The notes under the pieces were generated by a model. The model was given only the letters and a program-made list of their open reading frames with translations, was not told where the DNA came from and made no database searches. Position numbers and translations under genes: made by a program. 64,000 nt of DNA, taken from contig OZ242357.1 in NCBI GenBank assembly GCA_965208815.1, positions 3,348,001-3,412,000 on the forward strand, given 5' to 3'. How positions within the stretch are numbered: position 1 is the stretch's first letter; the number at the start of each line of letters is the position of its first letter. The DNA comes from Bin55 sp009840545. Its GTDB lineage: Bacteria > Pseudomonadota > Gammaproteobacteria > Pseudomonadales > Azotimanducaceae. Shown piece by piece: positions 1-8,246 of this stretch.

Positions 1-1446
1 CAGCAAATGTCAACTCGCGACCCTCGATACACCTTGAAGACCATTGGTAGCCTTCAACTTTCTCGAGGAAATCAGCTGGTAGAAATTGTCTTTCAAGAGT
101 GGGCGATGCGGAACTTGGATGAAGCAATCGAATTTGCTGAAACACTGGGATACGATGCCAGGGCAGCGGCATTGGACGGACTGTTGCACTCGCGGTTGGA
201 TCTACCTCATGATCGTCTTCTCAAAATCGCCCGAAGCCTCGGCATTGAAAGACACTTCCTTGATGGAGTCGCCATCCGCGCGATGGATGAGAAAATCGAA
301 GACCCGAGGAAGAGGTGGCATGAACTGTTCAATGAAATACGGATCAACACGGACACATTGAGCGATGCCCAAAAGCAACTGGTTGTTCAGGTAGGTGCTC
401 TCCATCTAGCAAAGGGCGGATCGGAAGCTCTTCAGGACATTCTTGGAACTTTAGCTAATAGGGAACTTCGCAGTTCGATTCTTGAGGAGATTGTGGAGAG
501 GGTCGCCATGCGAGACCCCGAAACCGTCCTCAACCTGATTAAGGATGCCGACGGACTGGAGCAGAACACTCTGCGAGGTATGTTGAGGGCATATGCAAGA
601 TTTGAACCTGAAAAAGCTCACGAGGCCGCACGTGAGGCAGATGCAGGGGGGATTCGAATGCAGAGAACTGTTGTGGAATCATGGGCCACCATCGATCCGG
701 TCGCGCTTCTTACTTCCCTTGATCGACTCCCAAAGACGCTGCGTGCATGGGGCCGCGAAATTGCTCTGAACTCCCTGGCTCGCCAAGATCCCGTGGCTGC
801 CGCCGCGAAGCTCGAAGGCGTGGGGGATGAGTATCTCAAGCGAAACATTGCTCGTTTTATTGCCCGTCAATGGGCCAAGGATGATCCACGAGCAGCGTTT
901 GAATGGTCCAAAACCAATCAGGACGATGAAGACTTAAGCACCGAACTCCAAGATATCGTTTTAAGACGAGTGGCTATGGAGAATCCGCAATTGGCAATGG
1001 AAATGGCCATGGGCGAAGAGCTGGCCGGTGGCATCGGGTTGGAAGCATCTGTCATATCAGCGGTCGCTGCGTTCAACGTCGAGGAGGCCATCGCCATGCT
1101 TGGAAACTCGCGGAACAAAGCGACCCGCATAGCCGCCGTTCCCGACATCGGAAAAGCACTTGTCACCAAGGGGAGATCGGATCAAGCACTCGCATTGGTG
1201 AATGACGAGCCAATTGAAGCGAAGCGGGAGTATTTCAACCTCATAGTCAACGCCTGGGCCGAGTCCGACTATGAGGACCTCTACCGAAAACGTAGCAAAC
1301 TTCCAGACGATGAGCAAACAATGGCTCGGGTCGCTATAGCAATTTCCTCAATAAGTTCACTCGAGCTCACTTCCTTTACCGCGGACCAGGAGAAATTCCT
1401 CCTCAAGCATTTGCCTCCGGCGTTTCTTCCAAATCTTGATCAGTAG
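1..1446 (+). CDS. Alpha-solenoid repeat protein, 5' end probably outside the window
   Basis: The frame is open to the window edge, and the first ATG (base 7) has no clear ribosome binding site, so the N-terminus is probably missing. At least 479 residues are present. The chain is a series of imperfect 35-40 residue helical repeats, each with a motif like WA-x-x-DP-x-AA followed by a charged helix (for example WATIDPVALL, ARQDPVAAAA, WAKDDPRAAF). This pattern is typical of HEAT/TPR-like solenoids that act as protein-binding scaffolds. No catalytic motif or membrane segment is visible in the part present. Function unknown. Confidence 0.7.
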   Translation, partial: QQMSTRDPRYTLKTIGSLQLSRGNQLVEIVFQEWAMRNLDEAIEFAETLGYDARAAALDGLLHSRLDLPHDRLLKIARSLGIERHFLDGVAIRAMDEKIEDPRKRWHELFNEIRINTDTLSDAQKQLVVQVGALHLAKGGSEALQDILGTLANRELRSSILEEIVERVAMRDPETVLNLIKDADGLEQNTLRGMLRAYARFEPEKAHEAAREADAGGIRMQRTVVESWATIDPVALLTSLDRLPKTLRAWGREIALNSLARQDPVAAAAKLEGVGDEYLKRNIARFIARQWAKDDPRAAFEWSKTNQDDEDLSTELQDIVLRRVAMENPQLAMEMAMGEELAGGIGLEASVISAVAAFNVEEAIAMLGNSRNKATRIAAVPDIGKALVTKGRSDQALALVNDEPIEAKREYFNLIVNAWAESDYEDLYRKRSKLPDDEQTMARVAIAISSISSLELTSFTADQEKFLLKHLPPAFLPNLDQ

Positions 1447-1639
1447 AGTCTGAATCTCTCGGTTTGTGTTCTCTTCCACACCGCGTGCTCGAAGCCGGTG
1501 CATTCCGAACCTCTAAAGCGCAATCCTAAAGTATCACGGGTGCATTTTGGGGTTTTTTAATTCTCCCATCCAGTTGAGATTTTCAGGACAACTGTGTGCT
1601 ACACTGCTTGGGTACTCAAAATGGATTAGAGGCTCACAC

Positions 1640-2308
1640 ATGAAATTGTCTCAAACCATCGGAATGCACTCCAAACCGTCCAACTCTCTCAGATTGCTGT
1701 TCGCAGCGATGGTGTCGCTGCTCGTTTGCGCCACCGCGGTGGCGCAAGCTGACGTCCTTCAGGAGGCTCCGGTTGACCTGTCGAACGACATGGCCACGGA
1801 GTTAGAAGCACAATTGAACGATGCGCTGGAAAACGAGGAGAACGACACGGACAATCCCGTAGCATGCTGTGGCAGATGGGCCATCTACGCTTACGTAGAC
1901 AGAGATTGTCCAGATCCCGCCACCAACACGGGCTGGGAGGAACACCCGGATACTGAAGACGGAAAGGCTCAAGTCACACAAAAGTGCACTATGCGTTCTG
2001 CGGAGTCTCATCAAAGAGTCTACGTCAGAGGGCCCGAGGGATCGAGTGCTAAGGTGTTGAAAAGGGATCCGTGCAAGAACTGCCATCCAAATGCACATAA
2101 CGAAAATTCCGGTGGGACACCTACACCCGGAAATGGGGGTGGTAGTGTTTTTAGCGTTTCCGAGGTGCTGACGGCCGAAATTCCGGATCTCATCACTAGA
2201 ATCGATGCTCGATCCATAAGCGAATTCAAAACGCCCCAGTTAATGGAGGTTCTGTCTCAGCGTTTGATCAGTTTTGTATGCGGAAAGAATAGTCTTTTGA
2301 GCATCTAA
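1640..2308 (+). CDS. Secreted cysteine-containing hypothetical protein
   Basis: 222 residues from the ATG at 1640, which has GAGG 7 bases upstream; an in-frame start at 1547 would add 31 residues before the signal peptide and is less likely. Residues ~12-35 form a Sec signal peptide (LLFAAMVSLLVCATAVAQA). The mature part has an acidic stretch, an ACCGRW motif, then scattered Cys including a CKNC pair near residue 150, followed by a Gly/Pro/Thr-rich linker and a short helical tail. The cysteines suggest disulfide bonds in the periplasm or outside the cell. No family is recognised. Confidence 0.6.
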   Translation: MKLSQTIGMHSKPSNSLRLLFAAMVSLLVCATAVAQADVLQEAPVDLSNDMATELEAQLNDALENEENDTDNPVACCGRWAIYAYVDRDCPDPATNTGWEEHPDTEDGKAQVTQKCTMRSAESHQRVYVRGPEGSSAKVLKRDPCKNCHPNAHNENSGGTPTPGNGGGSVFSVSEVLTAEIPDLITRIDARSISEFKTPQLMEVLSQRLISFVCGKNSLLSI

Positions 2309-2320
2309 CCGAGTTGCTGA

Positions 2321-2340
2321 GAATGCCACGTAAGGCATTC
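2321..2340. terminator. Short hairpin after the secreted-protein gene
   Basis: A 7-bp perfect stem (GAATGCC / GGCATTC) with a 6-base loop begins 13 bases after the stop of the 1640-2308 gene. No T-run follows, so it may act in RNA 3'-end protection rather than as a classic intrinsic terminator. Confidence 0.35.
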
Positions 2341-2675
2341 AACGTGAACCGTGTTTGTTACATCATGTAGGCTCTGGTTACCACAATCTGCAGTTTCGGC
2401 CCCTTTGGCCGGACCATTTCCTTGAAATTTTGGAAGAGCCTGGTTGCCAAGAAGACTAGAATGAGAATGCTTGAAAGGTGAGTGCTAGGCCGACGAAGCC
2501 CATCGACTGAATCAGGGTTTATGTACTGCAATCACCGGTGCGACGGTGATCTCGAAATCAAAGCGACGATGTGTTTTGGGCTACATTCGGTGTTCTTGAA
2601 TTCGCCAAGAGAATGTCGTCAGGTCGAGGGACTGTCGATTCCACTTGTAATTTTGGTGGATTAATGCGTCATACT
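2341..2675. other. Intergenic stretch, no gene seen
   Basis: I read all frames and see no convincing reading frame, only short shadows without ribosome binding sites. A small GGCC-CCTTT-GGCC inverted repeat lies near 2397-2413. Confidence 0.4.
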
Positions 2676-2960
2676 TTAGTCGCAATTGATATCTCCCCTG
2701 ACAGAAAAGGTCCTCTCGCATCTGTCCCCTACGACATCAGTAGCTGTAACTGTTCTGCCGCAGTCTTGTAGCTTGCGGGCCACATCGCGACCAACAACGC
2801 TCCATTGCACATAAAATCCATCTCCGCCGGCAGGGTCGACATAAACACCCCTTTCACCACAGTCTCTCACGGTAACTTGGGTGAACGAGTACTCACACTC
2901 CTGGCACCCTCCAACAAAAAGCAACCCAATAAAAACCACAATTCCCAAGAGGTTACGCAT
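2676..2960 (-). CDS. Small lipoprotein
   Basis: 94 residues. The N-terminus MRNLLGIVVFIGLLFVGGC is a lipoprotein signal peptide with lipobox VGGC, so the mature protein should be acylated at Cys19. GGAGAG lies about 6 bases before the ATG. The mature part contains six further Cys (CEY, DCGE, DCGR, RCER, NCD), which suggests a compact disulfide-bonded domain. No family is recognised. It stands alone, convergent to the preceding gene. Confidence 0.6.
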   Translation of the reverse strand: MRNLLGIVVFIGLLFVGGCQECEYSFTQVTVRDCGERGVYVDPAGGDGFYVQWSVVGRDVARKLQDCGRTVTATDVVGDRCERTFSVRGDINCD

Positions 2961-3327
2961 TTAAACTCTCCAGCAAGACTCGGTACGTAGTAATTGTACA
3001 AATTCATACGTGGCGTGAGGTTCGAGTAGCTTTCTTCGCAGTGAGCATCTCGATATTAAACGGAGAATCGCGAAGTGTGTTGGCTTGGGCCCTTCAATAA
3101 CTGTATCAGAGCCAATCCAGCTCCTCTCGACGGGAGAGCATCATGGAAATTGTCTCTTACGAATATTTCGCAGAAATCGCTAAAGAACGACCGGGTTTGA
3201 ATTGCGTCTAATGTTGATTACGTTAAATGACATGTCGTTGAAATTAATCCGTTGCTTTACTTCCTTGACCGACCACAGCTGCTAAAGATCGATTAAATCA
3301 ATTCTCCATTCAAGATAATTCAGATGT
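2961..3327. other. Intergenic stretch, no firm gene
   Basis: Only a 22-codon frame at 3143-3211 (+) has a possible ribosome binding site (GGGAGAG); it resembles nothing known to me. The stretch marks the left border of the defence and mobile-DNA region. Confidence 0.3.
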
Positions 3328-4344
3328 TCAACGGACATACTTGCCTTCCCCTACTAAGTCTTTGATGCGCCCGTAGAGACTTTTCTCAAAATTCTCAAGC
3401 TCATCCTCGGTCCAGGTCAGAATCTGATAGTGATCCAAGTCGAAATGTATTTTCGATCCCAAATGATCTTCCTTGGCTGTGAGAATCACTACCTTTCCTC
3501 GTCCTCTGGCCAAGCCTGCCTCATAGTATACGCTGCCGCGTGCGCCATCAGTTCCGTGGGTGAGATCCGCGACAATAAACTCCGAATCTTCAATTTTTTC
3601 TTCTATGGCCTCGTCAATCAGCCCTTCAATTGTCTCCTTATCAATTCTGATGGGCTCATACCGGGCCAAATCAATCGCATTCTCGATCCTGGTGCCTACC
3701 TTGTCGGTGGCTTCGTTGAACCACATTGCAACAAATGCGGCTGTTTTCCGGGGACTGTGCGAGGCTTCAGTCGCTGCCTTGTGGCCTTCGACAGTTATTC
3801 GTACTTCACCGCCATAAGCAACAGTCTCTTCGTGCTTTGCTTTCAACAAACCATTGATAAGGTAATCTAATGCTTTGTCGTTGGCAGACTCACTCCATCC
3901 CATGGCAGTGCTGCGTAGATTGGATCCAACTGCCAGATCCACTATTTCGTCATTGTCCGCAATCCCTACTAGATAGCGTAATAGCCGAGCCATCCCTTCA
4001 GGAACTGTGAGGTCCATATTTGCATTGCAAACCACATCTATCAAGGATTCGTCAACTAATGGCCGAGGGTTCCCCGCGTAATGTCTATTAATCAGTTCCG
4101 TCCGGAGGCGTGCATATAGTCGGTTCTTTTTGTCATCATCATCGCCAAGTTCTCTACTGGTGAAATTGCGTAATTTGATGCTCGCTTTGCGTGTGATTGT
4201 GTATTCGCCGCCAATTCGGGAAGACTCAAACCCGTAGGCTTCAGGGTTATCCAGTTTCCCTTTGATTTGATCGTCCGGCCATAGTCGTGTCGACCCAAAG
4301 TCCGGATCGTCAAGCGGGTCAAATCTCCGAAGTTTTTCAACCAT
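3328..4344 (-). CDS. Protein with C-terminal nucleoside 2-deoxyribosyltransferase/TIR-like domain
   Basis: 338 residues. Residues ~200-320 have the layout of the nucleoside-deoxyribosyltransferase/TIR-like fold: first strand TAAFVAMWF, then DSEFIVADLT, then a helix with the likely catalytic Glu in GSVYYEAGLARGRGKVVIL. Related domains cleave N-glycosidic bonds of nucleotides (for example NAD) and serve as effectors in several phage-defence systems. The N-terminal ~190 residues are unrecognised and may be a sensor or regulatory part. A truncated paralogue of the N-terminal part lies at 7546-7776. Neighbours (toxin-antitoxin genes, CRISPR) fit a defence role, but that role is inferred. Confidence 0.6.
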   Translation of the reverse strand: MVEKLRRFDPLDDPDFGSTRLWPDDQIKGKLDNPEAYGFESSRIGGEYTITRKASIKLRNFTSRELGDDDDKKNRLYARLRTELINRHYAGNPRPLVDESLIDVVCNANMDLTVPEGMARLLRYLVGIADNDEIVDLAVGSNLRSTAMGWSESANDKALDYLINGLLKAKHEETVAYGGEVRITVEGHKAATEASHSPRKTAAFVAMWFNEATDKVGTRIENAIDLARYEPIRIDKETIEGLIDEAIEEKIEDSEFIVADLTHGTDGARGSVYYEAGLARGRGKVVILTAKEDHLGSKIHFDLDHYQILTWTEDELENFEKSLYGRIKDLVGEGKYVR

Positions 4345-4461
4345 TCACTTTCTCCTCATTGGTTGTGACAAGAATGTGGCAAGCAGCTGTTCGGACAACT
4401 GCCCATCAGCTCTACATTCTCCAGAGAAAACCTGCCAAATGTAGGAAGTGGCAAGGTTCAT

Positions 4462-5042
4462 TTACGGATCGAATCGGATACACAACCGCTCTACTTCTTG
4501 TGTTTGGGCGTCCTTCAGCAGTGGTGCTAAGCGTTCCACCGTGATGTCGCTAATTCGACCTCCCTCCTCCCGAAGCGTCTTCACGGCAATGAGAACATCC
4601 GGTAGATTGGTACGCACCAGTCCCTGCGCTTCGGCGTAAGCGCTCGGCAATCTGTCGACGATGGCGATGTAGCGTTGAACGTGGGTGAAATGATAGATTG
4701 GCTCGTTCTGAAACCATGTAGCCAGTCCTTCCTCCAGCACGTTGCACTCCCCAAGTCTCACAGGTCCGAGAGATGAACGCGTTCATGCGCAACCTGCCAT
4801 GCTCCTTGATCTTGGCTTTGTTGATTCCATGGATGTTCCGATACAAGGATATCCACCTCGCATTCTCCACAGTAATGAAAGTCTTTAGGGAAGTCTGTAC
4901 GGGGGCATCCATTGGATTTCCGTACTGTACCAAAAACAAATCGCGCATCACGTGGTCCAAAGATGCTTTCGAGGATTGAAATGTACCTCCTCGCATGCGC
5001 TTCAAGTGCTTGAATGTAGGTAAGTTGTGGGTCCAATTTCAC
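4462..5042 (-). pseudogene. Frameshifted gluzincin-like metallopeptidase
   Basis: Two minus-strand frames (5042-4758 and 4761-4462) encode one protein. The first ends with a zinc-binding HExxH (AHERVHL). The second starts at once with NVLEEGLATWF, where the Glu looks like the third zinc ligand of gluzincins. The frames overlap at GTGA, so coupled translation of two proteins is possible in principle. Because both halves of one active site are split at the join near 4760, a one-base frameshift is more likely. About 190 residues in all, with no signal peptide, so a cytoplasmic protein. The start codon is a GTG at 5042. Confidence 0.55.
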
Positions 5043-5259
5043 ATTTTTAGTTCAATTTTGGAATGCGCCACGAATCCCCTGACGCTCTTTTGACTGCAGA
5101 GCCCACTCATCGATCGGGTTCGGGTCACCTATGATACTTGCTTGATTCATGCTGTTGACTGTTACAAACTATTGAATTGAGTGCACGGTCTATATGGATC
5201 GGTGGATATTTTGGCTACAATTCCGCCCCTTTTAGCAAGTAACCCTTGGCGAGCATTTC

Positions 5260-5841
5260 ATGACAGAATCTAGAGCCGGACGATTTAGCAATCGGTCTTT
5301 GCAATTCTTCGATTCGGTTGATCGGTTTGAGAGAGTACCTACTTCAACTCACATTCACGACGCCATCGCCTCAATTGAAAGGATGGAGCAAGATGGACAG
5401 AGTTTCTTCGATGGAAATTCGACCCAAGTGAATCGCTGGAAATGTGGCTGCAAGGTCTTGCGCCAGATCATCAATATCGATCTCAACAAGCGCCGTTCGA
5501 TTGAGAAGCAGGATCTGGAGAAGGTATTAAGGGAATTCTTTGCGGAATTCGAGCATACTACTCACCGAATGTATCAGATGCTTTATGGAGCAGCAGAGGG
5601 CGAAGGTAACAAGGCTGAGCTTGAGCGTTTTTGCTCCTTTATCGAACTGGTATTTCGATTAACGACCTACGCAATTGTCTCATACTGGATTCCTGAAAAA
5701 TCCGATGAGACTTCAATACAAATTCGGATGCACTTCGAAGATGGCAATCCTCCCACGGTTCGCACCGAGAAGACGCGTTCCTACAAGCCCATGTCTAGGC
5801 CCAAGGACAAGAAACATCGAAAAGGGATGGAGCGGTTGTAG
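5260..5841 (+). CDS. Hypothetical protein, mostly helical
   Basis: 193 residues, no signal peptide, C-terminal basic tail (RPKDKKHRKG). Helical throughout, with a Cys pair KCGCK near residue 70. No family is recognised. It stands alone between two defence-like genes; the basic tail could contact nucleic acid, but that is a guess. Confidence 0.5.
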   Translation: MTESRAGRFSNRSLQFFDSVDRFERVPTSTHIHDAIASIERMEQDGQSFFDGNSTQVNRWKCGCKVLRQIINIDLNKRRSIEKQDLEKVLREFFAEFEHTTHRMYQMLYGAAEGEGNKAELERFCSFIELVFRLTTYAIVSYWIPEKSDETSIQIRMHFEDGNPPTVRTEKTRSYKPMSRPKDKKHRKGMERL

Positions 5842-6013
5842 GATTCGATCCGAGAACTGAATACGTTATAGAGCACATTCACATTTCCAGGTCAGAACCG
5901 GCTTCCCTGGCTACCTCCCGCACCGCGTTTCGCGACATGGCCAACCTTGTGGTCTCTAGATCTTGGGCAAACTGTAGCAGCGACCCCATTTCCTCTTCAG
6001 GGCTTCTGGGTAT

Positions 6014-6523
6014 GTGGCAGCGTCATCGAAATGCTGGCTCGGTGCGCTAGTTTTGAATATCTGCCTTGATGTGGTTAAGAAATACGTCGGCGCAAAACGC
6101 AAAGTTGTTCGGAACACATTGGTCGAGCTGATGGACGAAGGTGTGGTGGAAGCAAGCGTAGATCCTAGAACCCGAGCCAAAAGCTCCCGACTTTTCGCGC
6201 GGATGTGGACCAACATCCCCATTCAAATTCCAACTTTGCCCGCAGAGGTTTCCACGGCCGCACAAGCCGCGCTTCTGGAATGTTCGTCCAACCCTTTTGG
6301 CAAAATTGCACGGTGTTCCCTTTTGCTTGGTCGTACAGCAACTCTTCAGATTGCCGGGACGGAAGGCCGTGGAAGTGAGAGATTCGTTCAGAACCAACCT
6401 ACCAGGACATGGTCAAACCCTAGGCAATCCAAGTATGCTACTGTAGCAGTCATGGTTGGTTCTTCGCATGGCAAAACAACAAAACACTTCTATCCAAGAG
6501 CTCAATCATGCGGCATGGGGTAA
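6014..6523 (+). CDS. Possible winged-helix protein, poorly supported
   Basis: 169-codon frame. Residues ~20-65 (VGAKRKVVRNTLVELMDEGV, then DPRTRAKSSR) look like a winged helix-turn-helix in which RNTLVELMDEGV is the recognition helix and start of the wing. The C-terminal half has low-complexity composition and runs 56 bases into the MNT gene, so the true gene may be shorter or decayed. If real, it could regulate the toxin-antitoxin pair that follows. An opposite-strand frame covers the same bases. Confidence 0.3.
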   Translation: MAASSKCWLGALVLNICLDVVKKYVGAKRKVVRNTLVELMDEGVVEASVDPRTRAKSSRLFARMWTNIPIQIPTLPAEVSTAAQAALLECSSNPFGKIARCSLLLGRTATLQIAGTEGRGSERFVQNQPTRTWSNPRQSKYATVAVMVGSSHGKTTKHFYPRAQSCGMG

Positions 6524-6899
6524 TTCGCGTACTCTAGATAATGTAGATTCACATACCATAGAAGCTGTAAGCACGTACGTTTCTAAGGTTAGGGAAGCTC
6601 TTAAAACAATGGATGCTCCTCCTCTTCTGGAAATCCTACTGTATGGCAGCCGGGCTCGTGGCGACCATACAGTTGAGAGTGATGCCGATCTAGCTTTGGT
6701 CTTTGCAGGACGAGAGGTTAGCCGCTCATTGGAAATTCTTGAGGAACTTAGTGAAACTACCCATGAGATCGAGGCGACGTTTGCATTCATGGTTTCACCA
6801 GCAATTATCTGGTCCGAGCTGTTGGACTCTCCGGTGCTGTCCAGCAATCCGGGCTTCTATCGCAACATCCTTGCCGAAGGAATTGTATGGGGTTATTAG
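6468..6899 (+). CDS. MNT-domain nucleotidyltransferase, antitoxin of an MNT-HEPN pair
   Basis: 143 residues from the ATG at 6468. It carries the minimal nucleotidyltransferase signature GSRARGDHTVESDADLALV (G-S-x(10+)-D-x-D), with both catalytic Asp present. In characterised MNT-HEPN systems the MNT protein AMPylates and silences the HEPN RNase. The HEPN gene follows with no gap: stop TAG 6897-6899, start GTG 6900. A related MNT gene is found at 16746-17132. Confidence 0.8.
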   Translation: MAKQQNTSIQELNHAAWGNSRTLDNVDSHTIEAVSTYVSKVREALKTMDAPPLLEILLYGSRARGDHTVESDADLALVFAGREVSRSLEILEELSETTHEIEATFAFMVSPAIIWSELLDSPVLSSNPGFYRNILAEGIVWGY

Positions 6900-7205
6900 G
6901 TGAGCGATCCGGAGCACTACCTGCGAAGAGCACATAATCGACTCCATGAGGCCGAGGTACTTATGGCCGGCGATGTGCCGGCAGAAGGTGTAGTCAACCG
7001 TCTCTACTACGCTGCGCGTGAAGCGGCTCTTGCAGTCTTAGCTCATTTGGATACGGAACCAATGCCTCGCACCCATAGCGGACTAAGGGCTGTGTTCTAC
7101 CGTGAGGTGGTGGAAAAAGGGTTAATGGATCAGGATTGGAGTCGCGAACTAGCTAACTTGGAGCGGCATCGAATTCAAGCGGACTACGGACACGTTACTG
7201 AATGA
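6900..7205 (+). CDS. HEPN-domain toxin, shortened by an in-frame TGA
   Basis: 101 residues from GTG. Starts PEHYLRRAHNRLHEAEVLM and contains NRLYYAAREAAL, typical of HEPN proteins paired with MNT. Translation stops at TGA 7203-7205, but the same frame stays open for 46 more codons to TAG 7344-7346. That stretch (starting DIDPKVHDRHRAVVQFVEIV) looks like the missing last HEPN helix. The likely ancestral gene is therefore 6900-7346, broken by one base change. The active RxxxxH motif of HEPN RNases is not obvious in the remaining part, so RNase activity is unsure. Confidence 0.65.
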   Translation: MSDPEHYLRRAHNRLHEAEVLMAGDVPAEGVVNRLYYAAREAALAVLAHLDTEPMPRTHSGLRAVFYREVVEKGLMDQDWSRELANLERHRIQADYGHVTE

Positions 7206-7362
7206 GACATAGATCCTAAAGTCCACGATAGGCATCGCGCAGTAGTGCAGTTCGTTGAGATTGTTCGTGAGTTGTTTGTGCCAACCGTTTCTAAATTTGA
7301 GTCCCGCCTTGTTCGCCACTCTCCGGATATAGAGCTAGGTGAATAGGACATCATAGAGATTC

Positions 7363-7510
7363 GGGGCGAGCTGGTGTCGATCGCCTCCTCAATTGACTGA
7401 AACTGCGCTCCCAGAGCATCAATCCTGGCTATCACTACGAGAAGATCCTTCAGGGATCGCGAGAGTCGATCGAGCGTGACCACTACGAGCGTGTCGTCCG
7501 GCCGCTTTTA
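7363..7510 (-). pseudogene. Serine recombinase (resolvase/invertase) fragment
   Basis: About 48 codons read on the minus strand as KRPDDTLVVVTLDRLSRSL, then KDLLVVIARIDALGAQF and EAIDTSSP. This is the conserved dimerisation-helix region of the resolvase N-terminal domain. The catalytic Ser region and the DNA-binding domain are absent, and a stop lies just upstream. It is a relic of a Tn3-like or phage-like element that may have brought in nearby genes. Confidence 0.7.
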
Positions 7511-7545
7511 CACTTGCACTCGAGCTGAGAGACAAACTCACCCTG

Positions 7546-7776
7546 TTAGAGGCGGTACACTAGCACGGTAGCAAGTCGTGCCTTCGACCGTTCTGCCTCT
7601 TGGTCACCCATATTCCGGCGATCACTCCTAAAATTCACCGCCGCATGGCGATCAATCCTATACTTTCCTCCGGTTCGTTGTGACTCAAAAAGGTAGGAGT
7701 CCGTCGGGGACACATCGGGCAATGATTCGTCAGACTCCCACAACTTGTAGCTGTTCGCAGTATCTACCGGGCTCAA
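7546..7776 (-). pseudogene. Truncated paralogue of the TIR-like protein N-terminus
   Basis: 76 codons. SYLFESQRTGGKYRIDRHAA, followed by MGDQEAERSKARLATVL, aligns with residues ~37-90 of the 3328-4344 protein (AYGFESSRIGGEYTITRKAS, then LGDDDDKKNRLYARLRTEL). Everything after about residue 75 is missing, including the catalytic domain. It is either a relic of a duplication or a short standalone regulator. The downstream break coincides with the resolvase fragment. Confidence 0.55.
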
Positions 7777-7817
7777 GATTCAATGCTCAATTGATGATGA
7801 AATCGGACAAACGAGTA

Positions 7818-7891
7818 GATGATCACCTTTATTAAAAAAGAAAATTATCACGAGCGACCGGTCGGAACCTATTCAGCTTCAACTTTTCTGA
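7818..7891 (+). pseudogene. Relic of a cas2 3' end upstream of the first CRISPR array
   Basis: Bases 7818-7891 align almost base for base with the last ~75 bases of the intact cas2 (about 12627-12701), including the stop; the terminal coding stretch CAGCTTCAACTTTT is identical. The remainder of the gene is absent. It shows that a second cas2-leader-array unit once existed, or was copied, on this side of cas9. Confidence 0.75.
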
Positions 7892-7941
7892 GCAGATTCC
7901 GACTACTTTCCCTTTTTAATCATAGAGTTGTTAGGACCCTA
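7892..7941 (+). repeat. Duplicated CRISPR leader, copy 1
   Basis: About 50 bases between the cas2 relic and the first repeat. They match the leader at 12702-12750 (shared blocks include CTTTTTA and TCATAGAGTTG). Confidence 0.7.
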
Positions 7942-8042
7942 ATTGTAGTTAACCGAAAAACGACCGCAGCCCGCAGTTCTTCTTGCTGATCGGCAGATTC
8001 GTATTCATTGTAGTTAACCGAGAAACGACCGCAGTTGCAGAC
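7942..8042 (-). CRISPR. Type II-C CRISPR array 1: two repeats, one 29-base spacer
   Basis: Repeats at 7942-7977 and 8007-8042, spacer 7978-8006. The crRNA sense is the minus strand, judged from the tracrRNA anti-repeat and from the repeat 3' end CTACAAT, which is usual in type II-C. The 7942 copy differs from the array-2 consensus at three positions. The 8007 copy is degenerate in its last 8 plus-strand bases, as expected for a terminal repeat. In Neisseria the TACAAT at the repeat end is a -10 box that starts each crRNA; the same hexamer is present here. Confidence 0.85.
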
Positions 8043-8083
8043 GAACATGTAGACTACTCGATGCCCAGCAGCCTGCTGCTCAG

Positions 8084-8198
8084 AAACAATAAAGCCCGTG
8101 ATACACGAGCTTTATGGCCGGCATCTGACCTTGGGTTGCCGAGCCCACACGAAGGGTCAATTTACTTGCGAAAAGCGACCGCTTCTCGGTTAACTACG
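8084..8198 (-). ncRNA. tracrRNA of the type II-C system
   Basis: Read on the minus strand, the RNA begins with an anti-repeat (GTAGTTAACCGAGAAGCGGT) complementary to the first part of the CRISPR repeat. It then has the tail CGCTTTTCGCAAG, AAATTGACCC, GGGCTCGGC, AACCCAAGGTCAG and ATGCCGGCC, and ends in a terminator hairpin. From memory this closely matches the Parvibaculum lavamentivorans tracrRNA. The estimated ends (~8198 to ~8084, about 115 nt) come from the promoter and terminator positions. It should pair with pre-crRNA, recruit RNase III (rnc is present at 47902) and bind Cas9. Confidence 0.85.
8091..8113 (-). terminator. Intrinsic terminator of the tracrRNA
   Basis: A 10-bp stem (AAAGCTCGTG / CACGGGCTTT, one G-T pair) with a 3-base loop, followed on the minus strand by ATTGTTTCT. 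Confidence 0.75.
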
Positions 8199-8203
8199 CT
8201 ATC

Positions 8204-8232
8204 AGTATACTCCCAATCCACAACTACTTCAA
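8204..8232 (-). promoter_or_regulatory. sigma70-like promoter of the tracrRNA, with a palindromic -10 shared with the cas9 strand
   Basis: Minus strand: -35 TTGAAG (8232-8227), 17-base spacer, -10 TATACT (8209-8204), predicting a start near 8197-8199, right at the anti-repeat. The -10 lies in AGTATACT (8204-8211), which is self-complementary, so TATACT is also present on the plus strand (8206-8211), about 36 bases before the cas9 ATG. The plus strand has only a weak -35 (TTCTCG). Confidence 0.65.
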
Positions 8233-8246
8233 GATTGTTAGGAGAA

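Noticed and set aside
8160..8246. tracrRNA on the plus strand, using GGTTAACTAC as anti-repeat and running into cas9
   Set aside because: No tail structure or terminator downstream, whereas the minus strand has promoter, conserved tail and terminator.
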